Assembly (NCBI RefSeq): GCF_003054285.1
Contig: NZ_QBKS01000001.1
Location: 2,108,001 to 2,172,000, forward strand
Length of the DNA: 64,000 nucleotides
From: Litoreibacter ponti
GTDB lineage: Bacteria; Pseudomonadota; Alphaproteobacteria; Rhodobacterales; Rhodobacteraceae
Reading direction: 5' to 3'
Shown here: positions 8,249 to 17,440 of the stretch, one piece after another
Numbering within the stretch: the stretch's first letter is position 1
Layout: the number at the start of each line of letters is the position of its first letter
Made by a program: the position numbers and the translations under genes
The notes under the pieces: generated by a model
Databases searched by the model: none
What the model was told of the DNA's origin: nothing
What the model saw: only the letters and a program-made list of their open reading frames with translations

Positions 8249-8366
8249 TGGGCGCAAGCGGCGTCAGGCGGCCCGAATCCGGCGCGCGCATAATCTGTGC
8301 GGGGATGGGGGGAGACCAAATGGCCCCGCGCGGGTTAGGGGTCAGTCACGCACAAGGAGGGACGAG

Positions 8367-9341
8367 ATGGGATTGCTGGTTGACGGCGAATGGAAAGATC
8401 AGTGGTACGACACGAAGTCGACCGATGGCGCGTTCAAGCGCACCACGGCCGGGTTTCGCAACTGGATCACCGCAGATGGCAGCGCGGGGCCGTCCGGTGA
8501 GGGCGAGTTCAAGGCCGAGGCTGGGCGCTACCATCTCTATGTCTCGCATGCCTGCCCCTGGGCGCATCGTACGCTGATCTTCCGCCGCCTCAAGCAGCTC
8601 GATGACCTGATCGACGTGTCGGTCGTGCACCCGGATATGCTGGGTGACGGCTGGACCTTCGAGACCGATGACAACGGCGCGACCGGCGACACGCTTTACG
8701 GGCTGCCCTTCGCGCGCGACATCTACCTGAAGGCGGACCCGAACGTCTCTGGCCGGGTGACGGTGCCGATCCTGTGGGATCGCGAGCGCGAAACGATCGT
8801 GAGCAACGAGAGTGCCGAAATTATCCGGATGTTCAATTCGGCCTTCGACGGGATCACCGGCAATGATCTGGATTTCTGGCCCGAGGCGCTGCGCGACGCC
8901 ATCGCGCCGGTCAATGACCGCATCTACGACACGCTCAACAATGGCGTCTACAAATCCGGCTTCGCGACGACGCAGGACGCCTATGATGCAGCGGTTGTGC
9001 CGCTGTTTGAGACGATGGAGTGGCTGGAGGCGCGGCTGGGCGGCTCCCGATACCTGATGGGGGACCGGATCACCGAGGCCGATTGGCGGCTGTTCACCAC
9101 GCTGGTGCGCTTCGATGCGGTCTACCACCTGCATTTCAAGTGCAACCGGGCGCGGGTTATCGACTACCCGAACCTGTGGGGCTACAGCCGCGAGCTATTC
9201 CAATGGCCCGGCGTCGAAGCGACGGTGAATTTCGACCATATCGTGCGCCACTATCACTACAGCCACGAGACCATTAACCCCCACCGCATCATCCCGATAA
9301 ATCCGGTGATCGACTGGCACGCGCCCCACGGGCGCGGCTAG
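8367..9341 (+). CDS. Glutathione S-transferase of the glutathionyl-hydroquinone reductase type
   Basis: The 324-residue product has an omega/xi-class layout. The thioredoxin-like N-terminal half carries the nucleophilic CPWAHRTLIF motif within YHLYVSHACPWAHRTLIFRR, about residues 58-75. An all-helical GST C domain follows (about 180-310). GYSRELFQWPGV and VRHYHYSHETINPHRIIP near the end are typical of the YqjG/EcM4 family, which reduces glutathionyl-hydroquinones using glutathione. A strong Shine-Dalgarno AAGGAGGG (8354-8361) sets the ATG at 8367. It is divergent from the cob operon with no obvious link. Confidence 0.9.
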   Translation: MGLLVDGEWKDQWYDTKSTDGAFKRTTAGFRNWITADGSAGPSGEGEFKAEAGRYHLYVSHACPWAHRTLIFRRLKQLDDLIDVSVVHPDMLGDGWTFETDDNGATGDTLYGLPFARDIYLKADPNVSGRVTVPILWDRERETIVSNESAEIIRMFNSAFDGITGNDLDFWPEALRDAIAPVNDRIYDTLNNGVYKSGFATTQDAYDAAVVPLFETMEWLEARLGGSRYLMGDRITEADWRLFTTLVRFDAVYHLHFKCNRARVIDYPNLWGYSRELFQWPGVEATVNFDHIVRHYHYSHETINPHRIIPINPVIDWHAPHGRG

Positions 9342-9351
9342 GGCGCACCGG

Positions 9352-9723
9352 TCAGGCGGGCACGCTTTCGCGGCCGTGATACTCTACCAAGGCCGCCAGA
9401 TCGGCGGGCGGTGTGGTGTCGGGCACCATCGCGCAGGCGTTGGGCATATAGTGAAAGATCGAGCCGTCCGAGAAGAAGCTCGACGACGTTACAAACACCA
9501 CTTTCGTGCGCGGACGCCGAAAGCTGGCGTAATCCGCGATTGCAGAGGCATCCCCCGCCGACAGGCGCAGGTTCAGGACAACGACCGGAAAGTCGCAGAC
9601 CCGCAAGATTTCTTCAGCGTCGGACTGGGTATAGGCCAGTGTGACGTTCGCGCCAGCGCGCGACATATGGTCAGCCCAAAGCTGTGCGAGGGGACCCTCG
9701 TCTTCAACAATTAAAACATCCAT
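9352..9723 (-). CDS. Stand-alone receiver-like protein lacking the phospho-acceptor aspartate
   Basis: The 123-residue product is a single CheY-like domain. The N-terminal acidic cluster VLIVEDEG (about E7-E9) is present. Strand 3 reads FPVVVLNLRLSAGDAS, where the usual phospho-acceptor Asp is Asn51 (AAC codon at 9571-9573). The switch Thr survives in VFVTSSSF, but the conserved Lys before strand 5 is replaced around AMVPDTTPP. It is therefore probably a pseudo-receiver that cannot be phosphorylated in the normal way and acts as a constitutive or ligand-controlled binding module. No kinase is adjacent. It is convergent with the GST gene. Confidence 0.85.
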   Translation of the reverse strand: MDVLIVEDEGPLAQLWADHMSRAGANVTLAYTQSDAEEILRVCDFPVVVLNLRLSAGDASAIADYASFRRPRTKVVFVTSSSFFSDGSIFHYMPNACAMVPDTTPPADLAALVEYHGRESVPA

Positions 9724-9785
9724 TTTTTACTCCGACCAGTAGACGACAGCAGGCCGGTACGCTTCCCGATAGTCTTTATTTTTGG

Positions 9786-9804
9786 TCCTGTGCTGAGGAC
9801 AGGA
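9786..9804. promoter_or_regulatory. Inverted repeat in the divergent spacer
   Basis: TCCTGT (9786-9791) and ACAGGA (9799-9804) form a perfect dyad with a 7-base spacer. A smaller AT-rich dyad GAATT-GTTAA-AATTC lies at 9829-9843. Both fall in the AT-rich spacer between the receiver-like gene and the DUF1636-cobC operon and could be operators. No regulator can be assigned. Confidence 0.35.
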
Positions 9805-9933
9805 TGAATAAACGATAAATTCCCTAATGAATTGTTAAAATTCCGGACCCATGTCCCAAGTGACCTTGAACATGGCGTTCAATTCCGCTCAATGGGCGGG
9901 ACTTCGCCGAATTTGGCAGCACTCCGAGGCCCC

Positions 9934-10311
9934 ATGACCACCTGGATCACCATCTGCGACACCTGCAAACGCGACGACTGGGAGGCACGCAGCCCCGGCG
10001 AGACCGATGGCGAGACCTTCGCCGCCCTGATCGAGAGCGCCGCCGAAGGGGTCGAGGGCGTGCGCACACGCCGCCATTCCTGCCTGATGGGCTGTGCGCG
10101 CGGCTGCAATGTCGCACTGCAAAGCAAGGGTAAGCTGGCCTATACAGTGGGCGAGTTCAAACCCTCGCCAGAGGCCGCCGAAGCGGTCGTGGGTTACGCC
10201 GCACTACACGCCCAAAGCGAGACCGGGCAGGTGCCCTATCGGCAGTGGCCGCAGGCGATCAAGGGTCATTTTGTCTCTCGCCACCCGCCCTTGCCGGACA
10301 GCGATGACTAA
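9934..10311 (+). CDS. DUF1636 family Cys-rich metal-binding protein
   Basis: The 125-residue product opens MTTWITICDTCKRDDWEA and continues RTRRHSCLMGCARGCNVALQ. The CxxC and CxxxCxxxC arrangement resembles thioredoxin-like [2Fe-2S] ferredoxins. The start at 9934 is chosen from homology; the open frame extends 34 codons upstream without a family match. It overlaps cobC by eight bases, so it is part of a cobalamin operon. DUF1636 genes occur beside cobalamin genes in alphaproteobacteria. A redox or metal-delivery role is suggested by context only. Confidence 0.85.
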   Translation: MTTWITICDTCKRDDWEARSPGETDGETFAALIESAAEGVEGVRTRRHSCLMGCARGCNVALQSKGKLAYTVGEFKPSPEAAEAVVGYAALHAQSETGQVPYRQWPQAIKGHFVSRHPPLPDSDD

Positions 10312-11242
10312 GCGCGATCATGGCGGTGGGCTGGACGCGGCAATCGCCGAGTTCGGCGGCACGCGCGCCAGCTGGATCGACCTGAGCACCGGGATCAACC
10401 CGACCCCCTACACCGTCGGCGTGATCTCTGCAGAGGCCTGGACCGCGCTGCCCGACGCCGCCGCCACGATGCGGCTTGAACGCGCCGCGCGGGCGTTTTG
10501 GGCTGTGCCGGACGGGGCCGAGGTAGTGATCGCGCCCGGGGCCTCCGCCCTGATCGCGATGATCCCGCGGCTTCTGGAGGACGACAGCTGCGTCTACATC
10601 CCCTCGCCCACCTATAACGAGCATGCCGCCGCCTTCGAGGCCGAAGGGCACGGGGTGCTGACCCGACCGGACGGCGATCTTCCGGCGCAGGTCTTCGTGC
10701 ATCCAAACAACCCGACGGGCGCGTTGAAGGACGCCGATACCGTCACGTCGCGCCGTCTGAATATCATCGACGAAAGCTTCTGCGACGTCGTGCCGGAGGT
10801 GAGCCATACTGAGCTGGCGGACCATCAAGGCGTGATCATCCTCAAAAGCTTCGGGAAATTCTGGGGGCTGGCCGGGCTGCGCCTGGGGTTCGCGATCTGC
10901 CCGCCTTCGATCGCCTTGCGGTTGCGCGAGATGCTTGGGCCGTGGCCGGTGTCCGGCCCCGCGTTGGAGATTGGCGCGCGCGCGCTGGAAGACCGCGAAT
11001 GGAGCGACGCGACCCGCGCGCGATTGGCCGTGGACGCCGCGCGACTGGACGCGCTGGTCGGCGCGCCGTTGGTCGGCGGCACGGCGCTCTTTCGGCTCTA
11101 CGAGGTGCCGGACGCGCGAGCGTTCCAAGCGCGGCTCGCGCGGGCAAATATTTGGTCGCGCATCTTTCCCTATTCCAAGACCTGGGTGCGGCTCGGCCTT
11201 CCCGGACCCGACGGGTGGGACCGGTTGGAGGCCGCACTGTGA
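10304..11242 (+). CDS. cobC: Threonine-phosphate decarboxylase / CobC
   Basis: CobC-family PLP enzymes make the aminopropanol moiety of cobalamin from threonine phosphate. The 312-residue product has DHGGGLDAAIAEFGGTRASW and IDLSTGINPTPYTV at the N terminus, typical of the family, plus the fold-type I block VHPNNPTGAL. The PLP lysine is in IILKSFGKFWGLAGLRLGF. It is a little shorter than most homologues. It overlaps DUF1636 upstream and cobD downstream (GTGA). Confidence 0.93.
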   Translation: MTKRDHGGGLDAAIAEFGGTRASWIDLSTGINPTPYTVGVISAEAWTALPDAAATMRLERAARAFWAVPDGAEVVIAPGASALIAMIPRLLEDDSCVYIPSPTYNEHAAAFEAEGHGVLTRPDGDLPAQVFVHPNNPTGALKDADTVTSRRLNIIDESFCDVVPEVSHTELADHQGVIILKSFGKFWGLAGLRLGFAICPPSIALRLREMLGPWPVSGPALEIGARALEDREWSDATRARLAVDAARLDALVGAPLVGGTALFRLYEVPDARAFQARLARANIWSRIFPYSKTWVRLGLPGPDGWDRLEAAL

Positions 11243-12138
11243 CCCTTGCCCTGGCGATGGTACTGGACGCAATCTTCGGCGAGCCGAAATGGCTTTGGGA
11301 CCGAGTGCCGCACCCGGCGGTGCTGATGGGACGGCTGATCTCCTTTGGCGAGGCGCGATTGAACCGCGGTGCCAACCGCCGGGCGAAAGGCGTGGGCCTG
11401 ATCGTCGCATTGGTCGCCGGGGCGGTGATCCTCGGGCTCGGGCTTTCCGCGCTCGGGCCTTTGGTGGAGATCGTTGTCGCCGCGATCCTGCTCGCGCAAA
11501 GATCGCTGTCCGATCATGTCGTTGATGTCGCTCGCGGCCTGCGGCGGTCACTCGAGGAAGGGCGCAGAATGGTCGCCCGCATTGTCGGACGCGATGTCGA
11601 GGCGCTGGACGCATCCGGGGTCGCCCGCTCAGCCATTGAGAGCGCGGCGGAGAACCTGTCCGATGGGGTCATCGCGCCGATCTTCTGGTTTGTCGTAGCC
11701 GGGCTGCCCGGCATGCTGGCCTACAAGATCATCAATACCGCTGACAGCATGATCGGATACCGCACCGAAAAATTCGAAGACTTCGGCTGGGCGGCGGCGC
11801 GACTGGACGATGTGGTGAATTGGCCTGCGGCGCGCTTGACGACGCTGCTGATTTCCTTGTTCCACCTCAGCGGTACGGCCGTCGACGTGGCGCGGCGGGA
11901 CGCGCGGCTACATCGCTCGCCCAATGCCGGCTGGCCGGAGGCCGCCATGGCGGGCGTGCTGGGCGTGGCCTTGTCCGGACCGCGCTCCTACGATGGCGAA
12001 ATACGCGACGAGCCGTTCGTGAACGCGGACGGCCGCCGCATTCTGGACAGCTCCGATATCGATGTGGCCGTCGCGGTTTTGTGGCGCGCCTGGGCGCTCG
12101 CGCTGGTGTGTGTGGTGATTGGCGCCGCAATTTTGTAA
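11239..12138 (+). CDS. cobD: Adenosylcobinamide-phosphate synthase CobD/CbiB
   Basis: This integral membrane enzyme attaches aminopropanol (or its phosphate) to adenosylcobyric acid. The 299-residue product shows LDAIFGEPKWLWDRVPHPAVLMGRLI, AIESAAENLSDGVIAPIFWF and INTADSMIGYRTEKFEDFGW, all hallmark CbiB blocks. Several hydrophobic helices are visible, with a final one at the C terminus. The GTG start at 11239 overlaps the cobC stop as GTGA; an ATG six codons later is possible. Its position fits coupled synthesis of the nucleotide-loop linker. Confidence 0.94.
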   Translation: MTLALAMVLDAIFGEPKWLWDRVPHPAVLMGRLISFGEARLNRGANRRAKGVGLIVALVAGAVILGLGLSALGPLVEIVVAAILLAQRSLSDHVVDVARGLRRSLEEGRRMVARIVGRDVEALDASGVARSAIESAAENLSDGVIAPIFWFVVAGLPGMLAYKIINTADSMIGYRTEKFEDFGWAAARLDDVVNWPAARLTTLLISLFHLSGTAVDVARRDARLHRSPNAGWPEAAMAGVLGVALSGPRSYDGEIRDEPFVNADGRRILDSSDIDVAVAVLWRAWALALVCVVIGAAIL

Positions 12139-12162
12139 GTCTTTTTCGAATTGGAGATCTTT

Positions 12163-13320
12163 ATGCGTGCACTCATTTTTGCCCTGGCCCTCGCGGCCTC
12201 TCCCGCCTTTGCCCAATGCGGCGGCAGCTTTTCGAATTTTGTTGCCGGCCTGAAACAAGAAGCTGTCTCGAAGGGTCATGACCGGTCGAGCGTCGAGCGC
12301 TTTTTTGCGTCCGTGCGACAGGACCCGAACGTGCTGAAGGCCGACCGCGCGCAGGGTGTCTTCAAGCGTGATTTTATCGATTTCTCGCGCCGGGTGATTT
12401 CGCAAAACCGGTTAACGAAGGGGCGCGCAAACGCGACGAGATACGACGCGATTTTTGACCGGGCGGAGCGCGAATTCGGCGTGCCCCGCGGCGTGCTGTT
12501 GGCATTTTGGGCGCTTGAGACGGATTACGGCGCGGTGCAGGGCGAGTTCAATACGCTGAACGCGCTGGTGACCCTGAGCCATGATTGCCGCCGACCGGAA
12601 TTATTCCGACCACAGGTTTTCGCGGCCCTCGAATTATTCGAACGCGGCAATTTTGACCCCGCCCGCACCAAAGGCGCGTGGGCGGGCGAGATCGGAATGG
12701 TGCAAATGTTGCCGGAGGACATAATCGAATACGGCACGGACGGGGACGGCGATGGAAAGGTCTCTTTGAAAACATCCGTGCCGGATGCTCTTTTGTCGGG
12801 GGCCAAAATGCTGCGGGGTTTGGGGTGGCGTGCGGGCGCGCCGTGGATGCAGGAAGTCGACGTTCCCGCCCAGATGGATTGGTCGAAAACCGGACTTTCG
12901 CATAATCTGGCGACCTCTGATTGGGCGGCAATGGGCGTGCGCCCGAAAGCTGGCGGCTGGCAGGGCAATCAGGGCGCGATCCTTTTGCCGATGGGCAGAA
13001 AGGGTCCCGCCTTTATCGCCTATCCGAATTTTCGGGTTTATTTCGAGTGGAACCAGAGCTTTGTCTATGTGACGACAGCCGCCTATTTTGCAACCAGACT
13101 TTCGGGCGCTCCTGTTTATGACGCCGGAAACCCCGATCCGGGACTGTCGGATGCGCAAATGAAATCGCTGCAAAAGAAACTGTCGACCCGCGGATATGAC
13201 GTCGGTAAAATCGACGGAATTTTGGGATCGGGCACGCGTGGCGCGGTGCAGGCGGAACAGAAACGGCTGGGCCTGCCAGCCGACGCGTGGCCCACGCGGG
13301 AACTTCTTGGTCGCTTATAG
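12163..13320 (+). CDS. Lytic murein transglycosylase (MltB-like) with peptidoglycan-binding domain
   Basis: The 385-residue product starts with a Sec signal peptide, MRALIFALALAASPAFAQ. The catalytic domain follows, with the expected glutamate in LLAFWALETDYGAV and family blocks GEIGMVQMLPEDIIEYG and FRVYFEWNQSFVYVTTAAYF. Residues about 325-385 form a PG_binding_1 domain (LSTRGYDVGKIDGILGSGTR). It cleaves peptidoglycan glycan strands in the periplasm, producing 1,6-anhydromuramyl ends. GGAG sits about eight bases before the ATG at 12163. It lies downstream of cobD with a 24-base gap but is functionally unrelated. Confidence 0.92.
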   Translation: MRALIFALALAASPAFAQCGGSFSNFVAGLKQEAVSKGHDRSSVERFFASVRQDPNVLKADRAQGVFKRDFIDFSRRVISQNRLTKGRANATRYDAIFDRAEREFGVPRGVLLAFWALETDYGAVQGEFNTLNALVTLSHDCRRPELFRPQVFAALELFERGNFDPARTKGAWAGEIGMVQMLPEDIIEYGTDGDGDGKVSLKTSVPDALLSGAKMLRGLGWRAGAPWMQEVDVPAQMDWSKTGLSHNLATSDWAAMGVRPKAGGWQGNQGAILLPMGRKGPAFIAYPNFRVYFEWNQSFVYVTTAAYFATRLSGAPVYDAGNPDPGLSDAQMKSLQKKLSTRGYDVGKIDGILGSGTRGAVQAEQKRLGLPADAWPTRELLGRL

Positions 13321-13383
13321 ACTTGCTTTCAGGCGTTTTTTTTGGCTAATGAGTGCCATTCATCGCCTTTTGAAAGAATTAAC

Positions 13384-13728
13384 ATGAGCAAAGTCGACCT
13401 GAAGTCTCTGACACTCTCAGAGCTTAAATCGCTGCGAACCCGTGTCGAAGGGGCCATCGCACGCCACGAGAAAAAGAAGAAATCCGAGGCCCTTGCCGCC
13501 GTAAAGGCGAAAGCAAAGGAAATGGGTTTCTCTTTGGAAGAACTGGCTGGCGCCAAAAAGGATGCGCCGAAAACGGCCAAGAAATCCAAGCCAAAATCAG
13601 TGCCGCGCAAGCCCACGCATCGTCATCCCGATGACGCTAGCAAAACGTGGTCTGGGCGTGGTGCACGGCCGAAATGGCTGAAAGAAGAACTGGCAAGCGG
13701 CAAACAGTTGAGCGACTTCGCCGTCTGA
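13384..13728 (+). CDS. H-NS/HvrA-family nucleoid protein
   Basis: The 114-residue product has an N-terminal coiled coil (LTLSELKSLRTRVEGAIARH, then a KKKK stretch) for oligomerisation. A basic linker follows, then the C-terminal DNA-binding motif TWSGRGARPKWLKEEL with the W-GRG-RP-W core. It matches small alphaproteobacterial H-NS proteins such as Rhodobacter HvrA and Spb. Such proteins bend or silence AT-rich DNA and act on photosynthesis and redox genes in Rhodobacter. The start at 13384 begins the conserved MSKVDLKSL. A strong terminator follows at 13749. Confidence 0.9.
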   Translation: MSKVDLKSLTLSELKSLRTRVEGAIARHEKKKKSEALAAVKAKAKEMGFSLEELAGAKKDAPKTAKKSKPKSVPRKPTHRHPDDASKTWSGRGARPKWLKEELASGKQLSDFAV

Positions 13729-13748
13729 TCAAAAAACCTTCTGGAAAG

Positions 13749-13771
13749 GCCGCCTTCGGGCGGCTTTTTTT
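13749..13771 (+). terminator. Rho-independent terminator after the H-NS-like gene
   Basis: GCCGCC (13749-13754), a TTCG tetraloop and GGCGGC (13759-13764) are followed by seven T residues (13765-13771). The structure lies between two convergent genes. The minus-strand reading has a weaker T tract, so it may only partly stop smc transcripts. Confidence 0.92.
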
Positions 13772-16700
13772 ATGCGACCAGGGCTTCTGCTTTTTTCAGA
13801 TCGACCGAGACCAATTGCGACACGCCCAATTCCGCCATTGTCACACCGAACAAACGATCCATGCGCGACATCGTGACGGCGTGATGTGTGATGATCAAAA
13901 AGCGTGTGTCGGTGCGACGGGTCATTTCGTCAAGCAGGTCACAGAACCGGGTCACGTTCGCGTCGTCCAAAGGCGCGTCGACCTCGTCGAGCACACAAAT
14001 CGGCGCCGGATTTGCGAGGAATACGGCGAAAATCAAAGCCAAAGCCGTTAGGGTTTGCTCGCCGCCGGACAAAAGCGAAAGGGTCGAGAGTTTTTTTCCG
14101 GGCGGTTGGCACATAATTTCAAGACCGGCTTCCAGCGGGTCATCGGATTCGACCATGACCAACTTTGCCTCGCCGCCGCCGAACAGGTGGGTGAACAGCG
14201 TCGCGAAGCTGGCGTTCACTTCTTCAAACGCGGTTAACAGGCGCTCGCGTCCTTCCTTGTTCAAAGACGCAATTCCAGTGCGCAGCGCAGCGATGGCAGC
14301 CTCCAGATCGGACTTCTCTTGAACCAGCGCGTCGTGCTCGACGGAGACCTCCTTGGCGTCCTCTTCGGCGCGCAGGTTGACCGCGCCGAGCGCGTCGCGC
14401 TGGCGCTTCAGGCGGTTCACGTCGTTTTCGACCTGAGCCGCGGGCGGCATGGCGTCGGGGGTCGTGTCGAGCGCTTCCAGCAGCGCTTGCGGGGTCGTTT
14501 CCATTTCCTCGGCGATGCGTTCGACCGCGTAGCCGACGGTTTCGCGGGCGGCCTCTGCGCGCGCCTCAGATCGGGCGCGGGCTTCGCGGGCCTCGGACGC
14601 TTCGCGCTCGGCGTCGCGTTCGGTTTGCACGCCTTGGCGCAGCGCAGTTTCGGCTTCGGCGAGGTTGTCGGAGGCCACGCGGCGGCGCGCTTCGGCCTCT
14701 TCCATCGCACCGGTCAGCTCTGCGCGTTTCGCGGCCAGCTCGCCCGGGGCGGCTTGCGCGGCGTCGAGTTCTACCTCGGAGGACGCCTTACGTTCTTCCA
14801 ACTCGCCGATGCGTTTCTCGGCGGTCTCAAGGCGGTGTTTCCAGCCGCTGACCTCGGTCGTGATTTCCTGGGCGCGCTTGGTGCGGGCTTCGCCTTCGCG
14901 GCGCAGCTCGTCATGGGCGGAGCGTTTGGCGAGCATCGTCATCCGCGCGGCTTCGACGGTCATTTTGACGTCTTCAACCTCGGCCCGGGCGGCATCGAGA
15001 TCGCCCAGATCGGCGACGCCTTTTTCGGCCTCGCGGCGGCGCTCGCGGGCGGCCATCGCCTCTTCCTCGTAGCGGGTCACGGCGAGTTGCAGGCTTTCGA
15101 CGCGACCGGCGGCGATGGAGGTCTCACCCTCGGCGCGGGACACGTCGCGGCTGGCTTCGGCCATGGCGCGGTCGGCGGCTTTGCGTGCCTCACGGGCGTC
15201 GCGGTCGGCTTGGGTCAGTTCGGCCAGCTCGCGCGTCAGCATCTCGTGGGCTTGGCGCGCGCCATCGGCGCGAGCGGTCGCGCCTTCGAGCGCCTGTTTC
15301 AATTCCTCAAGCCGGTTGAGCTGCTGCAGGCGCATTGCGGCGGCAGAGGGTGCGTCCTCTGCACCGGTGCGGAAGCCGTCCCAGCGCCAGACATCGCCGT
15401 CGACGGAGACGAGCCGTTGGCCCGGCTTCAAGGCCGATTGCAGCGCGTTGCCTGCGTCGCGATCCACAAGGCCAACCTGCGACATACGGCGGGCGAGCAC
15501 GTCGGGGATCGTCACGAACGTGGTTAACGCATCGACGCCATCGGGCAGCGGTTGCGGTTGCGCGTAACCCGGCAAGGTGGCCCAACCGGTGATTTCGTCG
15601 TCATCGATCTGTGGCGCGCGCAGATCGTCGGCCAAGGCCGCGCCAAGGGCTTTCTCGTAGCCGGGTTTCACCTGCACGACGTCGAGAAGCTGGCCCTTTT
15701 CGGACGTGTCGCGGTCGACAAGCCGTGCCAAAGCAGTGGCTTCGGCGCGCAGGGCGTTGGCTTCGCCTTCGGCTTCCGACCGGGCCGCGCGGGCGTCGCT
15801 TTCGCGGGTCTGGGCCGTGGCCCGGGCGGCTTCGGCGTCGACAAGCGCGGTATCTGCGGTCTCTGCCTGCGCGGTTGCGGTTGCAAGCGCAGTCTTGGCA
15901 TTGGTTAACGCCGCTTCGGCTTCCGACCCTTTGGCTTGAGCGTGGACAACGGAAGTGCGGGCCTTCTCGGCCTCGCCTTCGTAGCGGTCGAGCGTCTTGG
16001 TCGCGTCTTCCAGCAAGCGGTGGGCGGACTGGTGACGAGCGGCAAGACGGGCGACGTCTTCTGTCTGCTCTGCCAGCTGCGTTTCGCGGTCGGACAGCAC
16101 ATTGGCGGCCTCGCGCGCGGCGGTCGCGGCGGCGTCGAGCTTTTCGACATGGCCTTGGGAGGCCTTCGAGATTTCGCGCGCTTCCCACTCGAGCCGTTCG
16201 ATCGTCTCTCCCGCGTCGCGGTTCAGAGCGGTTTCGCGGTCGATATCGAGGCCAAGCTGGGCGATGCGCCCGGTCAAGGTCTCGATGGTCTGTTGCGCCT
16301 GGCGTTCCTGATCGGCGAGCGTGTCCCACTGAACCTGCAGGCGCTGCAACACGGCGGAGGCGATGGCCTGTTCCTCCCGCAACGGCGGAAGCGCGTCTTC
16401 AAGTTCCTGCCGCAGTTTGGCGACCTCGCGCACCTGCGCCTCTGATTGAGCGGCGAGTTTTGTGCGCTCTGTCAGCTCCTGGGCAGCGGCGAGGTTCGCA
16501 TCTTCGGCTTCTTTCCAGCGGCGATAAAGCAGCATGCCTTCGGAGCGGCGCAGCTCTTCGCCAATCTCGCGGTAGCGCGCCGCCTGGCGGGCCTGCCGGG
16601 CAAGCTGGGCCAATTGCGCGGCGAGCTGTTCGATCACGTCATCGACGCGGGCGAGGTTCGTTTCGGCCCCGTTCAGTTTCAACTCCGCCTCGTGGCGGCG

Positions 16701-17225
16701 CTGATACAGGCCGGAGATACCGGCGGCTTCTTCCAGAATGCGGCGGCGGGCTTTCGGACGGGCGTTAATCAGTTCGGAAATCTGGCCCTGCCGCACAAGT
16801 GCGGGCGAATGCGCGCCGGTGGAAGCGTCGGCGAACAGCATCTGCACATCGCGGGCCCGCACATCCTTGCCGTTGGTCTTGTAAGCGGAGCCTGCGTCGC
16901 GGGTGATGCGGCGAATAATCTCGAGATTGTCGAGATCGTTGAAACCTGCGGGCGCCAAACGCTCGGAATTGTCGATATGAAGCGAGACTTCCGCGAAGTT
17001 GCGCGCGGGGCGCGAGGCGGCACCGGCGAAGATCACGTCTTCCATGCCCGAGCCGCGCATGGACTTCGCGCGGGTCTCGCCCATGACCCAGCGCAGGGCT
17101 TCGAGCAGGTTGGATTTGCCGCAACCATTGGGCCCGACCACGCCCGTCAGGCCGTCCGCAATCAGCAGCTCCGTGGGGTCCACGAAGCTTTTGAAGCCGT
17201 TCAGTCTGAGTTTGGAGAAGCGCAT
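13770..17225 (-). CDS. smc: Chromosome segregation ATPase SMC
   Basis: SMC dimers with ScpA/ScpB organise and segregate the chromosome. The 1151-residue product is full length. Residues 1-150 carry the N-terminal head with Walker A (VVGPNGCGKSNLLEALRWVM). Two long Ala/Glu/Arg-rich coiled coils flank a hinge around residues 500-620 (LLDVVQVKPGYEKALGAALA, then LVSVDGDVWRWDG). The C-terminal head has the ABC signature LLSGGEQTLTALALIFAVFL and Walker B ICVLDEVDAPLDDANV. Several long antisense frames inside it are shadows. It converges with the H-NS-like gene. Confidence 0.98.
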   Translation of the reverse strand: MRFSKLRLNGFKSFVDPTELLIADGLTGVVGPNGCGKSNLLEALRWVMGETRAKSMRGSGMEDVIFAGAASRPARNFAEVSLHIDNSERLAPAGFNDLDNLEIIRRITRDAGSAYKTNGKDVRARDVQMLFADASTGAHSPALVRQGQISELINARPKARRRILEEAAGISGLYQRRHEAELKLNGAETNLARVDDVIEQLAAQLAQLARQARQAARYREIGEELRRSEGMLLYRRWKEAEDANLAAAQELTERTKLAAQSEAQVREVAKLRQELEDALPPLREEQAIASAVLQRLQVQWDTLADQERQAQQTIETLTGRIAQLGLDIDRETALNRDAGETIERLEWEAREISKASQGHVEKLDAAATAAREAANVLSDRETQLAEQTEDVARLAARHQSAHRLLEDATKTLDRYEGEAEKARTSVVHAQAKGSEAEAALTNAKTALATATAQAETADTALVDAEAARATAQTRESDARAARSEAEGEANALRAEATALARLVDRDTSEKGQLLDVVQVKPGYEKALGAALADDLRAPQIDDDEITGWATLPGYAQPQPLPDGVDALTTFVTIPDVLARRMSQVGLVDRDAGNALQSALKPGQRLVSVDGDVWRWDGFRTGAEDAPSAAAMRLQQLNRLEELKQALEGATARADGARQAHEMLTRELAELTQADRDAREARKAADRAMAEASRDVSRAEGETSIAAGRVESLQLAVTRYEEEAMAARERRREAEKGVADLGDLDAARAEVEDVKMTVEAARMTMLAKRSAHDELRREGEARTKRAQEITTEVSGWKHRLETAEKRIGELEERKASSEVELDAAQAAPGELAAKRAELTGAMEEAEARRRVASDNLAEAETALRQGVQTERDAEREASEAREARARSEARAEAARETVGYAVERIAEEMETTPQALLEALDTTPDAMPPAAQVENDVNRLKRQRDALGAVNLRAEEDAKEVSVEHDALVQEKSDLEAAIAALRTGIASLNKEGRERLLTAFEEVNASFATLFTHLFGGGEAKLVMVESDDPLEAGLEIMCQPPGKKLSTLSLLSGGEQTLTALALIFAVFLANPAPICVLDEVDAPLDDANVTRFCDLLDEMTRRTDTRFLIITHHAVTMSRMDRLFGVTMAELGVSQLVSVDLKKAEALVA

Positions 17226-17440
17226 TGGCGTCCTCGTGCGGGGAATCGGGGCCTTGGTGGGCTATTCTTTGAACCCTGACCCTGCGAGTCAACGCTTAAC
17301 CCCTGCATATGGCCCCCGAGGGCGGGTTATCCCCAAGATGTTGGGAACGTAGGGTCAAGCAAATGCGCCGCCAACAGGTCGTAGCATGTCGGAATCGACC
17401 TTGACCCATAGGCCCCGCAAAGCGCACAGTGACCCTTGCA
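17226..17440. other. Spacer between smc and the B12 riboswitch
   Basis: This 215-base divergent spacer contains no convincing coding frame. It must hold the smc promoter (minus) and the promoter for the riboswitch transcript (plus). TTGACC occurs at 17401-17407, but no good partner -10 is evident. Confidence 0.4.

Noticed and set aside
14319..15527. Long antisense frame (402 codons) inside smc
   Set aside because: smc is unmistakable on the minus strand; high GC content and third-position bias create long shadow frames on the other strand. The translation is low-complexity Gly/Arg/Leu-rich.
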